Shown here: piece by piece, positions 25,236 through 34,875 of the stretch | Layout of the letters: every line of letters starts with the position of its first letter | How positions within the stretch are numbered: position 1 is the first letter of the stretch | NCBI GenBank assembly: GCA_963649715.1 | Contig: CAVJIV010000013.1 | Location: forward strand, 1 to 64,000 | Length of the DNA: 64,000 bases | Source: CAG-488 sp963649715 | Lineage (GTDB): Bacteria > Bacillota > Clostridia > Oscillospirales > Acutalibacteraceae | Direction: 5' to 3' | Program-made: the position numbers and the translations under genes | Notes under the pieces: generated by a model | Database searches by the model: none | The model's input: the letters and a program-made list of their open reading frames with translations, nothing else | What the model was told of the DNA's origin: nothing

Positions 25236-27977
25236 ATGGGTCTTCTTAAAAAAATCTTCGGCGATTATTCCGCTAAAGAAGTTAAACGGGTAATGCCGAT
25301 AAAGAATAAGGTGCTTGACCTTGAGGAGGAGTATTCCAAGCTCACCGACAAGGAGCTTCAGGCAAAAACTCCCGAATTCAAGGAAAGGCTTGCAAACGGA
25401 GAAACGCTCGACGATATTCTTCCCGAGGCTTTCGCCGCCTGCCGTGAGGCTTCGTGGCGTGTGCTCGGCATGAAGCATTTCCCGGTTCAGGTCATCGGCG
25501 GCATCGTCCTGCATCAGGGACGCATCGCCGAAATGAAAACAGGTGAAGGTAAAACTCTTGTTGCTACTCTCCCCGCTTACCTCAATGCCCTTTCGGGTGA
25601 CGGCGTTCATATCGTTACGGTCAACGATTATCTTGCCCGCCGTGACTCCGAATGGATGGGCAAGCTTTACAAATTCATGGGTCTTAAGGTCGGCCTTATC
25701 GTTCACGGACTTGACAACGACGAGCGCAAGGCTGCCTACGCCGCAGACATAACATACGGAACAAACAACGAGATGGGCTTCGACTATCTTCGTGACAACA
25801 TGGTTCCCTACAAGGAGAACAAGGTTCAGAGGGGTCACAATTTTGCGATCGTCGATGAGGTTGACTCGATACTTATCGATGAGGCTCGTACTCCGCTTAT
25901 AATTTCAGGCCGAGGCGACCGTTCAACCGAGCTTTACACCCTTGCCAACAGCTTCGTTCTCACCCTTACAAAAGCAGTTGTCAAGGAGATAGACTCCAAG
26001 CAGAATGCAGAAGATGTAGCCGACGGCGACTATATCGTTGACGAGAAGGCAAGAAGCGCATCGCTCACCAAGAGCGGTATCGCAAAGGCCGAGGCATATT
26101 TCAATGTTGAAAACCTTATGGACGCAGAGAATATGACTCTCCTCCATCACATCAATCAGGCAATCAAGGCCGTAGGCGTTATGCGCCGTGATATCGACTA
26201 TGTCGTTAAGGATAATCAGGTGCTTATTGTCGATGAGTTCACAGGTCGTATCATGCTCGGCAGACGGTATAACGAAGGCCTTCATCAGGCAATCGAGGCA
26301 AAGGAAGGCGTTAAGGTCGAGCACGAGAGCAAAACTCTTGCAACCATCACATTCCAGAACTATTTCCGTCTTTACAAAAAGCTTTCCGGTATGACAGGTA
26401 CGGCTATGACGGAAAGTCAGGAATTCCAGGAGATCTATTCCCTTGATGTTGTTGAGATCCCGACCAACAAGCCGATGATTCGTATTGACAATCACGACCT
26501 TGTTTACAAAACGGAAGCCGCAAAATACAATGCACTCATCAATCAGGTTCTTGAATGTCACGAAAAGGGTCAGCCGGTGCTTGTAGGTACGGTTTCAATT
26601 GAAAAATCCGAGATACTTTCCAAGCTTCTCAAATCAAGAGGAATCAAGCATGAGGTTCTCAACGCCAAGTTCCACGACAAGGAAGCCGAAATCGTTGCTC
26701 AGGCAGGTAAATTCGGTGCAGTTACCATCGCAACCAACATGGCAGGCCGTGGTACCGATATCATGCTCGGCGGTAACTCCGAGTTCCTTGCAAAGGCAGC
26801 TATGCGTCGCAAGGGCTATTCCGATGAAATGATCGTGGAAGCAACGGGCTTCGCCGAGACAGACGACGAAGAAATCATCAATGCGAGAAAAGAATACGCA
26901 GAGCTTGAAAGCTCCTTTAAGGATTCAATTAAGGAAGAGGCGGAGAAAGTTCGTGAAGCCGGCGGACTCTATATTATCGGCACGGAACGCCACGATTCCC
27001 GCCGAATCGACAACCAGTTGAGAGGCCGTTCGGGTCGTCAGGGCGATCCCGGTGAAAGCCGCTTCTATCTTTCGCTTGAGGATGACCTTATGCGTCTCTT
27101 CGGCGGCGAAAGACTCCAGGGTGTTATGAGCACTCTCGGCGCAGATGAGAATATGCCTATCGACTCAAAGATGGTTTCACGCTCAATCGAATCCGCTCAG
27201 AAGAAGAAGGAGTCTCAGAACTTTGCAATCCGTAAAAATGTTCTCCAGTACGACGATGTTATGAACCGCCAGAGAGAGCTTATTTACGAGCAGCGTAACC
27301 GAGTTCTTGACGGCGAGGATCTCAAGGCGTCTATTCTCAAGATGCTTGACGAATCCGTAACGGAATCGATCGACTTCTATTGTGCGTCGGCTCTTCCGAA
27401 GAATGAATGGAACATTGCAGGACTTAAAGAAAAGTACCTCGGCTGGATAACCGAGCCGGACGACTTTGACGATATTGACGCATTTGACCGTGACGAAGCA
27501 AGAGAAATGCTTATCGAACGAGGTCACGAGCGTTACGAAGCCCGTGAAGAGGAGTTCACTCCCGAGATCATGAGAAGTCTTGAGCACATGATCCTCCTCA
27601 GAAATGTTGACACCTTCTGGATGGATCACATTGACGCAATGGAGGAGCTTAAGAGAGGTATCAACTTGCGTGCTTACGGTAACCAGGATCCCGTTGTCGC
27701 ATACAGAATGGAAAGCTATGATATGTTCGACGAAATGAGCAATTCGATTCGTGAGAACACAGTCCGTCAGATGCTCACCGTCCGCATCAGAAGCGAGGAG
27801 GATACGAAGCGTGAGCAGACCGCCAAGGTTACGAGTGAGAGCGGTGCTTCCGACGGCAGCGAAAAAGGCAGAACCGTGCGCAAAAAGACCGCCCCCGGCC
27901 CGAACGATCCCTGCCCCTGCGGAAGCGGAAAGAAATATAAAAAATGCTGCGGCAATCCCGCAAACCATGGTAAATAA
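25236..27977 (+). CDS. secA: Preprotein translocase ATPase SecA
   Basis: 913 residues, full length. SecA drives secreted proteins through SecYEG with ATP. Walker A is MKTGEGKTL (~residue 102), the DEAD-like Walker B DEVDSILIDEARTPLI (~208), and motif VI LRGRSGRQGDPGES (~595); the scaffold and wing domains follow. The C-terminus is a basic/Pro linker plus a zinc-binding SEC-C tail CPCGSGKKYKKCC, which in other bacteria binds SecB or ribosomes. A single secA is expected from its housekeeping form. AGGAAT precedes ATG 25236 and an intrinsic hairpin follows. Confidence 0.97.
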   Translation: MGLLKKIFGDYSAKEVKRVMPIKNKVLDLEEEYSKLTDKELQAKTPEFKERLANGETLDDILPEAFAACREASWRVLGMKHFPVQVIGGIVLHQGRIAEMKTGEGKTLVATLPAYLNALSGDGVHIVTVNDYLARRDSEWMGKLYKFMGLKVGLIVHGLDNDERKAAYAADITYGTNNEMGFDYLRDNMVPYKENKVQRGHNFAIVDEVDSILIDEARTPLIISGRGDRSTELYTLANSFVLTLTKAVVKEIDSKQNAEDVADGDYIVDEKARSASLTKSGIAKAEAYFNVENLMDAENMTLLHHINQAIKAVGVMRRDIDYVVKDNQVLIVDEFTGRIMLGRRYNEGLHQAIEAKEGVKVEHESKTLATITFQNYFRLYKKLSGMTGTAMTESQEFQEIYSLDVVEIPTNKPMIRIDNHDLVYKTEAAKYNALINQVLECHEKGQPVLVGTVSIEKSEILSKLLKSRGIKHEVLNAKFHDKEAEIVAQAGKFGAVTIATNMAGRGTDIMLGGNSEFLAKAAMRRKGYSDEMIVEATGFAETDDEEIINARKEYAELESSFKDSIKEEAEKVREAGGLYIIGTERHDSRRIDNQLRGRSGRQGDPGESRFYLSLEDDLMRLFGGERLQGVMSTLGADENMPIDSKMVSRSIESAQKKKESQNFAIRKNVLQYDDVMNRQRELIYEQRNRVLDGEDLKASILKMLDESVTESIDFYCASALPKNEWNIAGLKEKYLGWITEPDDFDDIDAFDRDEAREMLIERGHERYEAREEEFTPEIMRSLEHMILLRNVDTFWMDHIDAMEELKRGINLRAYGNQDPVVAYRMESYDMFDEMSNSIRENTVRQMLTVRIRSEEDTKREQTAKVTSESGASDGSEKGRTVRKKTAPGPNDPCPCGSGKKYKKCCGNPANHGK

Positions 27978-27984
27978 ATAATCA

Positions 27985-28012
27985 AGGGCGGCTCAATAAC
28001 CGCCCTATTCTT
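27985..28012 (+). terminator. Hairpin terminator after secA
   Basis: AGGGCGG (27985-27991) pairs with CCGCCCT (28000-28006) followed by ATTCTT; the T run is weak, so read-through into the PI-PLC gene is possible. Confidence 0.6.
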
Positions 28013-28047
28013 AACAGGTAAATTTATTGAATAAAGGACTGTTGACA

Positions 28048-29187
28048 ATGAAATGTATCGCAAAATATATTTCCGCACTTCTTTCCCTCATATTTTGCTT
28101 TGTTTTTACATATCCAGCTATGATAAAGCAGGTTCAGGAGCAAAAGCAGGTTGATATTCAGGAGCAGCTTGACCGCATTGAACAGCTTGAAAAGGACTAC
28201 AAGAGCGGCAATTACACCAAGGTTGACGAAAACTCATTCTGTGATTTTGATCTTGACAAAGCTTGCGCCGACGGCGTTAAATTCAACGAGGTTTCGTTTC
28301 TCGGCACTCACAACAGCTATCAGAAGGAATGCGTCCCGGCGAGGCAAAAGCTCTTTCAAAACGCTTCAATCGTAACCTTCGGACTCGTCAAGGCAGATAA
28401 AGCAACCTTTTCCTCGGACTATCTTACAGATCAATTCAATCTCGGAATCAGAAGCATAGAGCTTGATGTTGAAACGGTTGTTGATGACGGCAAGGTTAGC
28501 TTTGTCTGTTCTCACGCTCCGGTTCTTGACATGCCGACGCATTGCTATGACTTTGCGCTTGCGCTCAAAGAAATCAAGCTTTGGTCGGATGCAAATCCCG
28601 ATCATCTCCCGATAACAATAATAATCGAACCGAAAAAAGACTTCATTCCCGAAAAGAATATGCGCTATTTCAAGTGCAAATATGCAAACGAGCTTGGCGA
28701 GCAGGCAAAGGAGATTCTCGGCGATACGCTCATAACCCCTGCCGATATGATAGGCGAATACTCCTCGTTTAAGGAAATGCGTGAAGCCGACGGCTGGATG
28801 ACGCTCAAAGAAGCAAGAGGTCATGTCATGCTTCTGCTTCATGACACGACCGTGACGGACAAATATATTCAGCAGGACACTTCAATAAAAACTCAGGCTA
28901 TGTTCCCGATGCTGCGCTACGACAGCCGAGATAAGGACTATGCATCGTTTCTGCTGATCAACAAGGCAAGCGATATCCAAGTTCAGGCCGATGAGGTTCT
29001 CGAAAAAAAGCTTATTGTAAGAACGAGGTCGGACAACTTCGGTTCATACAATGAATCCGAATCAAATATTGCCCTCAACAGCGGCGCACAGATCGTTTCG
29101 ACCGACTATCCCCCGAAGGCGGATATGTCAAAAGCCGAGCGAGTCGTAACCTTTGATGGCGGATATACGGTCAGTGTTGTAAAATAA
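28048..29187 (+). CDS. Secreted PI-PLC-like phosphodiesterase (C1 type)
   Basis: 379 residues. An N-terminal hydrophobic segment (~8-25) is a signal or anchor, then a charged coiled stretch QEQKQVDIQEQLDRIEQLEKDY. The catalytic barrel has FLGTHNSYQKE with the first catalytic His (~residue 95), LGIRSIELDVE with metal-binding Glu and Asp, VCSHAPVLDMPTH with the second His, and TIIIEPKKDF. These are the marks of the Ca-dependent phosphatidylinositol phospholipase C1-like family, close to glycerophosphodiester phosphodiesterases. Start ATG 28048 has AAAGGA 9 bases upstream; an in-frame TTG at 28027 lacks one. The substrate is unproven; inositol lipids would link it with the iol cluster, which is only inference. 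Confidence 0.8.
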   Translation: MKCIAKYISALLSLIFCFVFTYPAMIKQVQEQKQVDIQEQLDRIEQLEKDYKSGNYTKVDENSFCDFDLDKACADGVKFNEVSFLGTHNSYQKECVPARQKLFQNASIVTFGLVKADKATFSSDYLTDQFNLGIRSIELDVETVVDDGKVSFVCSHAPVLDMPTHCYDFALALKEIKLWSDANPDHLPITIIIEPKKDFIPEKNMRYFKCKYANELGEQAKEILGDTLITPADMIGEYSSFKEMREADGWMTLKEARGHVMLLLHDTTVTDKYIQQDTSIKTQAMFPMLRYDSRDKDYASFLLINKASDIQVQADEVLEKKLIVRTRSDNFGSYNESESNIALNSGAQIVSTDYPPKADMSKAERVVTFDGGYTVSVVK

Positions 29188-29200
29188 GGGGTGACAAAAC

Positions 29201-29452
29201 ATGGAAAACAACTGGAATACAACACTTCCATATATCAGAGGAAGCGGAAATGACGACACAGTACTTACATCGCAAAACCATTATATTAAGTTTTGGCATT
29301 ATTTTCTTGGAATAGATGTAATAGCCGCAAATGATGAAGATGTTTCAAAAATAAAAGCAACAAGCGAATTTCAAAACATGCCCTGCTACCCAGACAGCGG
29401 ATATGTAAAAGAAATAAACGGAATAATAACTGCAAAAATATCAGATAAATAA
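29201..29452 (+). CDS. Small hypothetical protein, AT-rich
   Basis: 83 residues, no signal peptide or membrane helix, many Asn, Asp, Ile and Tyr. AGGGGTGA lies 7 bases before the ATG, and the gene starts 13 bases after the PI-PLC gene, so the two share a transcript ending at the following terminator. Codon choice (AAA, ATA, ACA, ATT) is far more A-rich than in the neighbours, which suggests a different origin. I recognise no family; the sequence around YIKFWHYFLGIDVIAANDEDV could be a small alpha/beta domain such as an immunity-type protein, but that is a guess. Confidence 0.6.
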   Translation: MENNWNTTLPYIRGSGNDDTVLTSQNHYIKFWHYFLGIDVIAANDEDVSKIKATSEFQNMPCYPDSGYVKEINGIITAKISDK

Positions 29453-29460
29453 TCCCTCAA

Positions 29461-29500
29461 AAAAGCCTATCGCCCGTGAAAACCTCACGGGCGACTTTTT
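29461..29500. terminator. Bidirectional intrinsic terminator
   Basis: TCGCCCGTGA (29470-29479) pairs perfectly with TCACGGGCGA (29485-29494), with an A tract before and a T tract after, between the convergent genes at 29452 and 29499. Confidence 0.85.
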
Positions 29501-31241
29501 ATCCCATATATTTCCCGGCATAATAATTATACCGTGCTTCAAATTCTTCGTTGTTATGCTTAAATTTATCAAGTGTTTCATGGAGATTGAGGTTGTGCTC
29601 GGCGGCATCAATAACGCAGCCGGCAATATTTGAGCAGTGATCGGAAACACGCTCAAAGTTCGTCAGTATATCCGACCATATGAACCCGGTTTCGATGCTG
29701 CATTCTCCGTTTCTCAATCTGCGAACATGAGCCGTTCGCATTTTCTCCTTCATATCGTCAACGACCTGTTCAAGCGGTTCAACCTCGCCGGCCTTTATGC
29801 GGTCATTGTTGATGAAAGCATCCATTGAAAGCTCAATTATCTCGTTGACCGCTGCGGAAATGTTTTCAAAATCCGCGGTGGCGTCCGAAGAAAGCTTAAT
29901 TTTTTTAGCTGTCATTTCCTCCGCCGACTCAAGAACATTAACGGCATGGTCGGAAATTCTTTCAAAATCACCGAGCAGCTTGAGAAGCATGTTTGCCTCC
30001 TCACTGTCGTTATCGGTCAAGCGTTCTGCGCCTATTTTAACAAGATATGTTGCAAGCACATCTTCATATCTGTCGCATCTTTGCTCGTCCGCCCTTATGC
30101 TTTTTGCAAGCTCCTGAGTGTACGATGTGACCGCCGTTACACTGTTTTTGAATGATCGAGCCGCAATTTGAGCCATTTCGATCTCCTTAGTCCTGCACTG
30201 ACCGATAGCGAGGGTCGGCGTGAGGATAAGGCGTTCGTCAAGCTCCACGGGATTTTCGTCGTTTTTCGAATCCGGAATAAGCTTTCTAACAAGCATTTCA
30301 AGCTTTTCGGAAAGAGGTAAAAACAGAATCGTATTCAGAACCTTGAAGCTCGTATTTATTATTGCAACGCTGACAAACGAAGCCGAGGAATCAAGAATTG
30401 CCGGCTTCAGCACTACCTTTATTATCCAAAAAACAGTTATCCAAACAACAGAGCCGATAAAATTTATAAGCAGGTGCGCCGTGGCGGCACGCTTTGCCTC
30501 CCTCTTTGTTCCGACTCCGGAAATCATCGCAGTTATGCAAGTGCCGATGCCGTCGCCCATAACTATCGGGATCGCTGCACCGATTGAAACCTGTCCCGTA
30601 ACGGTCAATGCTTGTAAGATTCCGACCGAAGCCGAGCTGGACTGGATTATCGCCGTCAAAACCGTTCCTGCCAAAAGCCCCAAAAGCGGATTTTTAAACA
30701 TGAGAAACATCTGACGGAACTCGGGAACCTCAGAAAGACCGGAAACGGCAGAGGACATTGACTCCATACCGAACATCAAAACGGCAAATCCGAGCAAAAT
30801 AGCTCCGCTGTCCTTTTTCTTCGTATCCTTAACAAAAAGGTACAGCACTATTCCTACCAGCGCGAGCACGGGAGTGAACGAGGTCGGCTTGAGAAGCTGT
30901 ATCCATAGATTATCGCTGTTTATTCCGCCGAGCGACAGTATCCAGCCTGTGACGGTTGTGCCGACATTTGCACCCATGATAACATTTATTGCCTGCCTGA
31001 GAGTCATAAGCCCCGAATTAACAAATCCGACCACCATAACCGTTGTTGCGGACGAGCTTTGAATGATCGAGGTAACTCCCAATCCTGTCAAAAATCCGGC
31101 GATTTTGTTTGATGTAAGCCTTTCAAGAACATTCCTGAGGCTGCTTCCTGCACGGCGTTCAAGAGCTTGTCCCATGACATTCATGCCGAAAAGGAAAAGA
31201 CACAAGCCGCCGACCATAGTTAACGCATTAAAAATATCCAT
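29499..31241 (-). CDS. Na/phosphate cotransporter family protein with PhoU-like domain
   Basis: 580 residues. The N-terminal ~310 hold two repeated Na/Pi cotransport units, each with the QSSSA motif (IIQSSSATTVMVVGF near residue 62 and IIQSSSASVGILQAL near 200), the hallmark of the NptA/SLC34-like family. The C-terminal ~220 residues are helical and PhoU-like (GDFERISDHAVNVLE and NFERVSDHCSNIAG, with the ERISDH-type metal motif), thought to sense or bind phosphate. It should import phosphate with sodium. It stands alone; no pst genes adjoin. A GGTGATG ribosome site precedes the ATG. Confidence 0.92.
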   Translation of the reverse strand: MDIFNALTMVGGLCLFLFGMNVMGQALERRAGSSLRNVLERLTSNKIAGFLTGLGVTSIIQSSSATTVMVVGFVNSGLMTLRQAINVIMGANVGTTVTGWILSLGGINSDNLWIQLLKPTSFTPVLALVGIVLYLFVKDTKKKDSGAILLGFAVLMFGMESMSSAVSGLSEVPEFRQMFLMFKNPLLGLLAGTVLTAIIQSSSASVGILQALTVTGQVSIGAAIPIVMGDGIGTCITAMISGVGTKREAKRAATAHLLINFIGSVVWITVFWIIKVVLKPAILDSSASFVSVAIINTSFKVLNTILFLPLSEKLEMLVRKLIPDSKNDENPVELDERLILTPTLAIGQCRTKEIEMAQIAARSFKNSVTAVTSYTQELAKSIRADEQRCDRYEDVLATYLVKIGAERLTDNDSEEANMLLKLLGDFERISDHAVNVLESAEEMTAKKIKLSSDATADFENISAAVNEIIELSMDAFINNDRIKAGEVEPLEQVVDDMKEKMRTAHVRRLRNGECSIETGFIWSDILTNFERVSDHCSNIAGCVIDAAEHNLNLHETLDKFKHNNEEFEARYNYYAGKYMG

Positions 31242-31316
31242 AGCATCACCAAGAAATAATATTGTCTTAGTATTTTCTTTTATTCAAGCAACCGCCGCAT
31301 AAATTGCCGTGTCGCA

Positions 31317-32273
31317 TTATTTCACCTCAACGCCTATCTCATCGGAAATTTTTCCCGATCTTCTGTCCTCGACATAGCTTGAGGTTGTCGGAATGACGAA
31401 GCTGAAAGCTGACGGAATAACCTCGAAAACACTGTCCGTAACAAAGTCACATTCGCCGTCAACATTGACCGAGGCCGGTGTATCGCTGTGAACGGTCATC
31501 TTTCTGCCTCTGATATATGTAGTCTCCGGCCATTTAAAATGTCTGCCCTTTTTATAATTGCTTATCTGAGAAACAAGTCTCGGAATCTTCATCGCCTTAA
31601 CGATTGAAAAATCAAGCAAGCCATCATCCGGAACGGCGTAAGGTCCTGCCTGATATCCTCCGCCGTAGAAGCGGCTGTTTCCACAAAAAGCAAAGACAAA
31701 ATCATCCGTTATCGGTTCGCCGTCGTCAATCGTTACCGTAAAGCGATTTGATGTTTTCGACTTCAAACAATAAAGCAGCGACGCCGTGTAAGCGGATTCG
31801 CCCGTAAGCCACGGAATCTTTTTGAAATCGGCCTGCTTTGAGCAAACCTCTGCGTCAAAGCCCATTGAGCACTGATTGACGGCAATTCTGTCGCCGCACC
31901 TGATAGCGTCAATCTTTATCGCCGTTCCGTCTATCTGCGCTCCGATATCGGCAAACTGCTCCTTTGTTCCGAAAAGACGAATAAAATCATTTCCCGAACC
32001 GAGAGGGACTGCGGCAAATTCGACATTGTCATAGCCGTAGATCGCATTGACGATATCGTATATCGTTCCGTCGCCGCCGCAGGCATAGATTCTTGTTTCT
32101 TCGCCGCTCTCGCCTATTTTTTTGCAATAATCGTGCGTATCCTGCGGAGAACTGCTGACATATACCTTGTACTCGATGTTTTTCTCTGCCGTCGCTTCCT
32201 TTATCTTCGGCATGACCGTCTCAAACGCCTTTCCCTTGCCTGCGTTCGGATTTATAATAAAAAGGTGCTTCAT
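31317..32273 (-). CDS. Diacylglycerol kinase-family lipid kinase
   Basis: 318 residues of the DAGK_cat/YegS/DgkB family. INPNAGKGK at the N-terminus and YACGGDGTIYDIVNAI (~residue 60) form the nucleotide site; PLGSGNDFIRLFG follows; the C-terminal beta domain has HSDTPASVNVDGE. It phosphorylates a lipid such as diacylglycerol to phosphatidate. Start ATG 32273: GGGAGG lies 9 bases upstream, while the in-frame TTG at 32279 falls too close to it. It begins 2 bases after the stop of the methyltransferase gene, so the two are translated in tandem. Confidence 0.9.
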   Translation of the reverse strand: MKHLFIINPNAGKGKAFETVMPKIKEATAEKNIEYKVYVSSSPQDTHDYCKKIGESGEETRIYACGGDGTIYDIVNAIYGYDNVEFAAVPLGSGNDFIRLFGTKEQFADIGAQIDGTAIKIDAIRCGDRIAVNQCSMGFDAEVCSKQADFKKIPWLTGESAYTASLLYCLKSKTSNRFTVTIDDGEPITDDFVFAFCGNSRFYGGGYQAGPYAVPDDGLLDFSIVKAMKIPRLVSQISNYKKGRHFKWPETTYIRGRKMTVHSDTPASVNVDGECDFVTDSVFEVIPSAFSFVIPTTSSYVEDRRSGKISDEIGVEVK

Positions 32274-32275
32274 TC

Positions 32276-33400
32276 TCAAAAACCTCCCTTAAAATACATA
32301 AACAGCTGACATTTTATCATGCCGTTATAAAGCTTACGCCGTTTATCGGCCTTTCTGCCGAATTCTTTTTCAAACTCCTCGGACGGGCTGATAATATAAT
32401 ACGCCCAGCCGTGTTTTCTTATGAATTTTTCTCCCATTATTTTATAAAGCTTCTGGGCTTCCTCAATATCGAGCAGCCTTTCGCCATAGGGTGGATTGCA
32501 GATAACCGTACCCTTTTCGCTTTTCGGTTCAAAACAGCGTATATCGGCCTTTTCAAACTTGATTTTTCGCTCAACACCTGCACGCTTGGCATTGATTTTT
32601 GCAATTTCAAGCGCATCCTCGTCAATGTCCGAGCCGTAGGCGATAAAATCAGTATCGTAATTCACAAGATCTCTTGCACGGTTTCGCTCGTCTGTCCACA
32701 CCTTTTCGTCAATAACATCCCAACGCTCGGCAGAAAAATATCTGTTCACGCCGGGAGCTATGTTATGAACCATCATTGCACCCTCGATAAGAATCGTGCC
32801 ACTGCCGCACATCGGGTCATACAGCGTATGATACGGGCGAAGCCTTGCGAGATCGCAGAGTGCGGCTGCAAGCGTTTCCTTAATCGGAGCGGCATTCGCC
32901 TGCGGACGGTAGCCTCTCTTGTGTAATCCTGCGCCGGTCGTGTCAAGCAGCAGGCTGACCTTGTCCTTCATTATTGAGAACTGGATCTGATGTACCGGTC
33001 CCGTCTCATCGAACCAGCTGATGCCGTATTTCGACTTCATTCGTTCAACAACGGCCTTTTTGATTATCGACTGGCAATCGCTGACGCTGAAAAGCGTTGA
33101 ATTGAGCGAATATCCCTTGACGGGGAAAGCATCGTATGCGCCGATCCAAGCCTCCCACGGGAGAGCCTTTGTGCCCTGAAACAGCTCCTCAAAGCTTCGG
33201 GCATAAAATTCACCGACAAGGATCTGTATTCTCTCGGAAAAGCGTGAGCAGATATTTGCCCTTGCGAGCATCGTCTCGTCACCCGAGAAAAGAACCCTTC
33301 CGTTTTCCGACACAACATCATCTGCGCCGAGTGTTTTCATTTCATTGGCAATTATTGATTCCAAGCCCAAAAGGCACGGTATTACAAATCTTATGTGCAT
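32276..33400 (-). CDS. THUMP-domain 23S rRNA guanine methyltransferase (RlmL N-terminal half type)
   Basis: 374 residues. The N-terminal ~160 are a ferredoxin-like plus THUMP RNA-binding domain. The C-terminal Rossmann domain has the SAM site YDPMCGSGTILIEGAMM and the amino-methyltransferase motif NPPYGERL. This is the YpsC/RlmL-type enzyme that makes N2-methylguanosine in 23S rRNA (position 2445 in E. coli); substrate position is by family. It overlaps the upstream membrane glycosyltransferase gene by one base (TAATG). Confidence 0.9.
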   Translation of the reverse strand: MHIRFVIPCLLGLESIIANEMKTLGADDVVSENGRVLFSGDETMLARANICSRFSERIQILVGEFYARSFEELFQGTKALPWEAWIGAYDAFPVKGYSLNSTLFSVSDCQSIIKKAVVERMKSKYGISWFDETGPVHQIQFSIMKDKVSLLLDTTGAGLHKRGYRPQANAAPIKETLAAALCDLARLRPYHTLYDPMCGSGTILIEGAMMVHNIAPGVNRYFSAERWDVIDEKVWTDERNRARDLVNYDTDFIAYGSDIDEDALEIAKINAKRAGVERKIKFEKADIRCFEPKSEKGTVICNPPYGERLLDIEEAQKLYKIMGEKFIRKHGWAYYIISPSEEFEKEFGRKADKRRKLYNGMIKCQLFMYFKGGF

Positions 33401-34863
33401 TATTTTTGATCTCCGATTTCTTTATTGGCTGACTTTTTTGAAAATTTTTGCACTATCAAGTCAAAGCCTGCCGCAGCAAACATTATTATGTAGAAATAGC
33501 TTTCAAATCTGTACGATGAAAAGGCTTCAATAAACAGATAAACAAGTGTGTTTCCGATAAAGAACACGCTGAAAATATCAACCTCACGGTTCTTGCGCGT
33601 TTTCCAAAATGCATACAGCGCCAGAACAAGGAAGAACAGATACTGGAACCAGCTCATTGAATAAAAAGCCTTTATCGGATACTTTGACCAAACTGCGTCA
33701 TTATGGTCAAAGGACATTTCGAACTGATAGTCGAACATACCGAGGAAATTTATCATTTTCTTCGCTACGAAAACACATATTCCTTTCGGATTTTCCCTAA
33801 CTGTATCTGTAAGCTCGGATTTCATTGCCTCATTGTACGCTTCGGTGTTTTCGTACTTATCAAAATCTTTAAACATGTCATCGTAGCCGTACAGTCCCTT
33901 TTGAAATTTAAAATAAGGAACTCTTGCGGAAGAAACGTTTATGTCCGTGTATCCAAGCTTTATGAAAGCCACATTAAACAATGACATAACGGCAGCAAAA
34001 GCCAGGACGACCGACAGAAGCTTGCCCATATTATTGAACACAGCCTTGAAAGTGTGATCCTTTATCATTCCGTAAATTGCCATACACACCGCCGCAATCA
34101 TTACAACCAAGCCCATTGGACGCAGAACGTTGAGCCAGCCTATAAGAAGTCCGGCAAAAAGGTATGTGTACCACTTGTCCTTATAAAGTAGAAGCATTGC
34201 AACAAGCAAAAATGTGAAGCCTATATGGTGATTTGTAAACTGCGGAACAGAAAGCATCCACGGAATAAACATCGCCGCACCCGTGTAAGCATAAACTGCC
34301 GTGCGTTTGTTGAACCTTGCATAGCAACACTTATATACAAGGAAATTATTAACCGCAATAACAATCGCATTAAATATTTTCAAAGCAAGAAAATGCTCGC
34401 CGAATATACGGATAATGACAGATTCCAACACAGCAATACCCAACTGCCAGTTGTATATGTATGTATATGCGCCGGGTGTAACACCGTCGGTAAATGTGCC
34501 GCGGCTCATTTCAACGGCAGCCCGCCATATTCCATCATAGTCCGAGCAGGGCTGTGTGTCATAAAAGACAAGGAAAGCAACGAAATATATCGCTTCAAAA
34601 ACAATCATAGAAATTACAAGATAACTTTCCTTTTTGTTTTGAAAAAGCTTACCTGCTAAAAAGCTCAACGCACAGTACAGCAATGCCGGAATTGCCCAAA
34701 CCAATTCCCTGACAGAAAACAGGTCTGCATATCCTCTCATATAAGTTAGCATACAAATTGGGACAGAAACTATCGAAAAAACAAAAATTGCAATAACCAG
34801 AAAACGTATCAGCTTTCTGATGAAAGAATCAAAGCCTGAAAAGAATCCCTTTTTAGTGATCAT
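33400..34863 (-). CDS. Polytopic membrane glycosyltransferase (GT39/ArnT-like)
   Basis: 487 residues with about 11-12 hydrophobic helices. After helix 2 an extracytoplasmic loop contains DTQPCSDYDGIWRAAVEMSRG, where paired acidic residues sit as in the GT-C fold of dolichyl/undecaprenyl-phosphate mannosyltransferases (PMT, ArnT). Such enzymes move sugars from a lipid carrier onto proteins, lipids or wall polymers outside the membrane. The acceptor and donor cannot be read. The last helix is followed by a Lys-rich tail. It starts 12 bases after the fumarase gene and is coupled to the methyltransferase gene. Confidence 0.75.
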   Translation of the reverse strand: MITKKGFFSGFDSFIRKLIRFLVIAIFVFSIVSVPICMLTYMRGYADLFSVRELVWAIPALLYCALSFLAGKLFQNKKESYLVISMIVFEAIYFVAFLVFYDTQPCSDYDGIWRAAVEMSRGTFTDGVTPGAYTYIYNWQLGIAVLESVIIRIFGEHFLALKIFNAIVIAVNNFLVYKCCYARFNKRTAVYAYTGAAMFIPWMLSVPQFTNHHIGFTFLLVAMLLLYKDKWYTYLFAGLLIGWLNVLRPMGLVVMIAAVCMAIYGMIKDHTFKAVFNNMGKLLSVVLAFAAVMSLFNVAFIKLGYTDINVSSARVPYFKFQKGLYGYDDMFKDFDKYENTEAYNEAMKSELTDTVRENPKGICVFVAKKMINFLGMFDYQFEMSFDHNDAVWSKYPIKAFYSMSWFQYLFFLVLALYAFWKTRKNREVDIFSVFFIGNTLVYLFIEAFSSYRFESYFYIIMFAAAGFDLIVQKFSKKSANKEIGDQK

Positions 34864-34875
34864 ATTACCCTCTCC

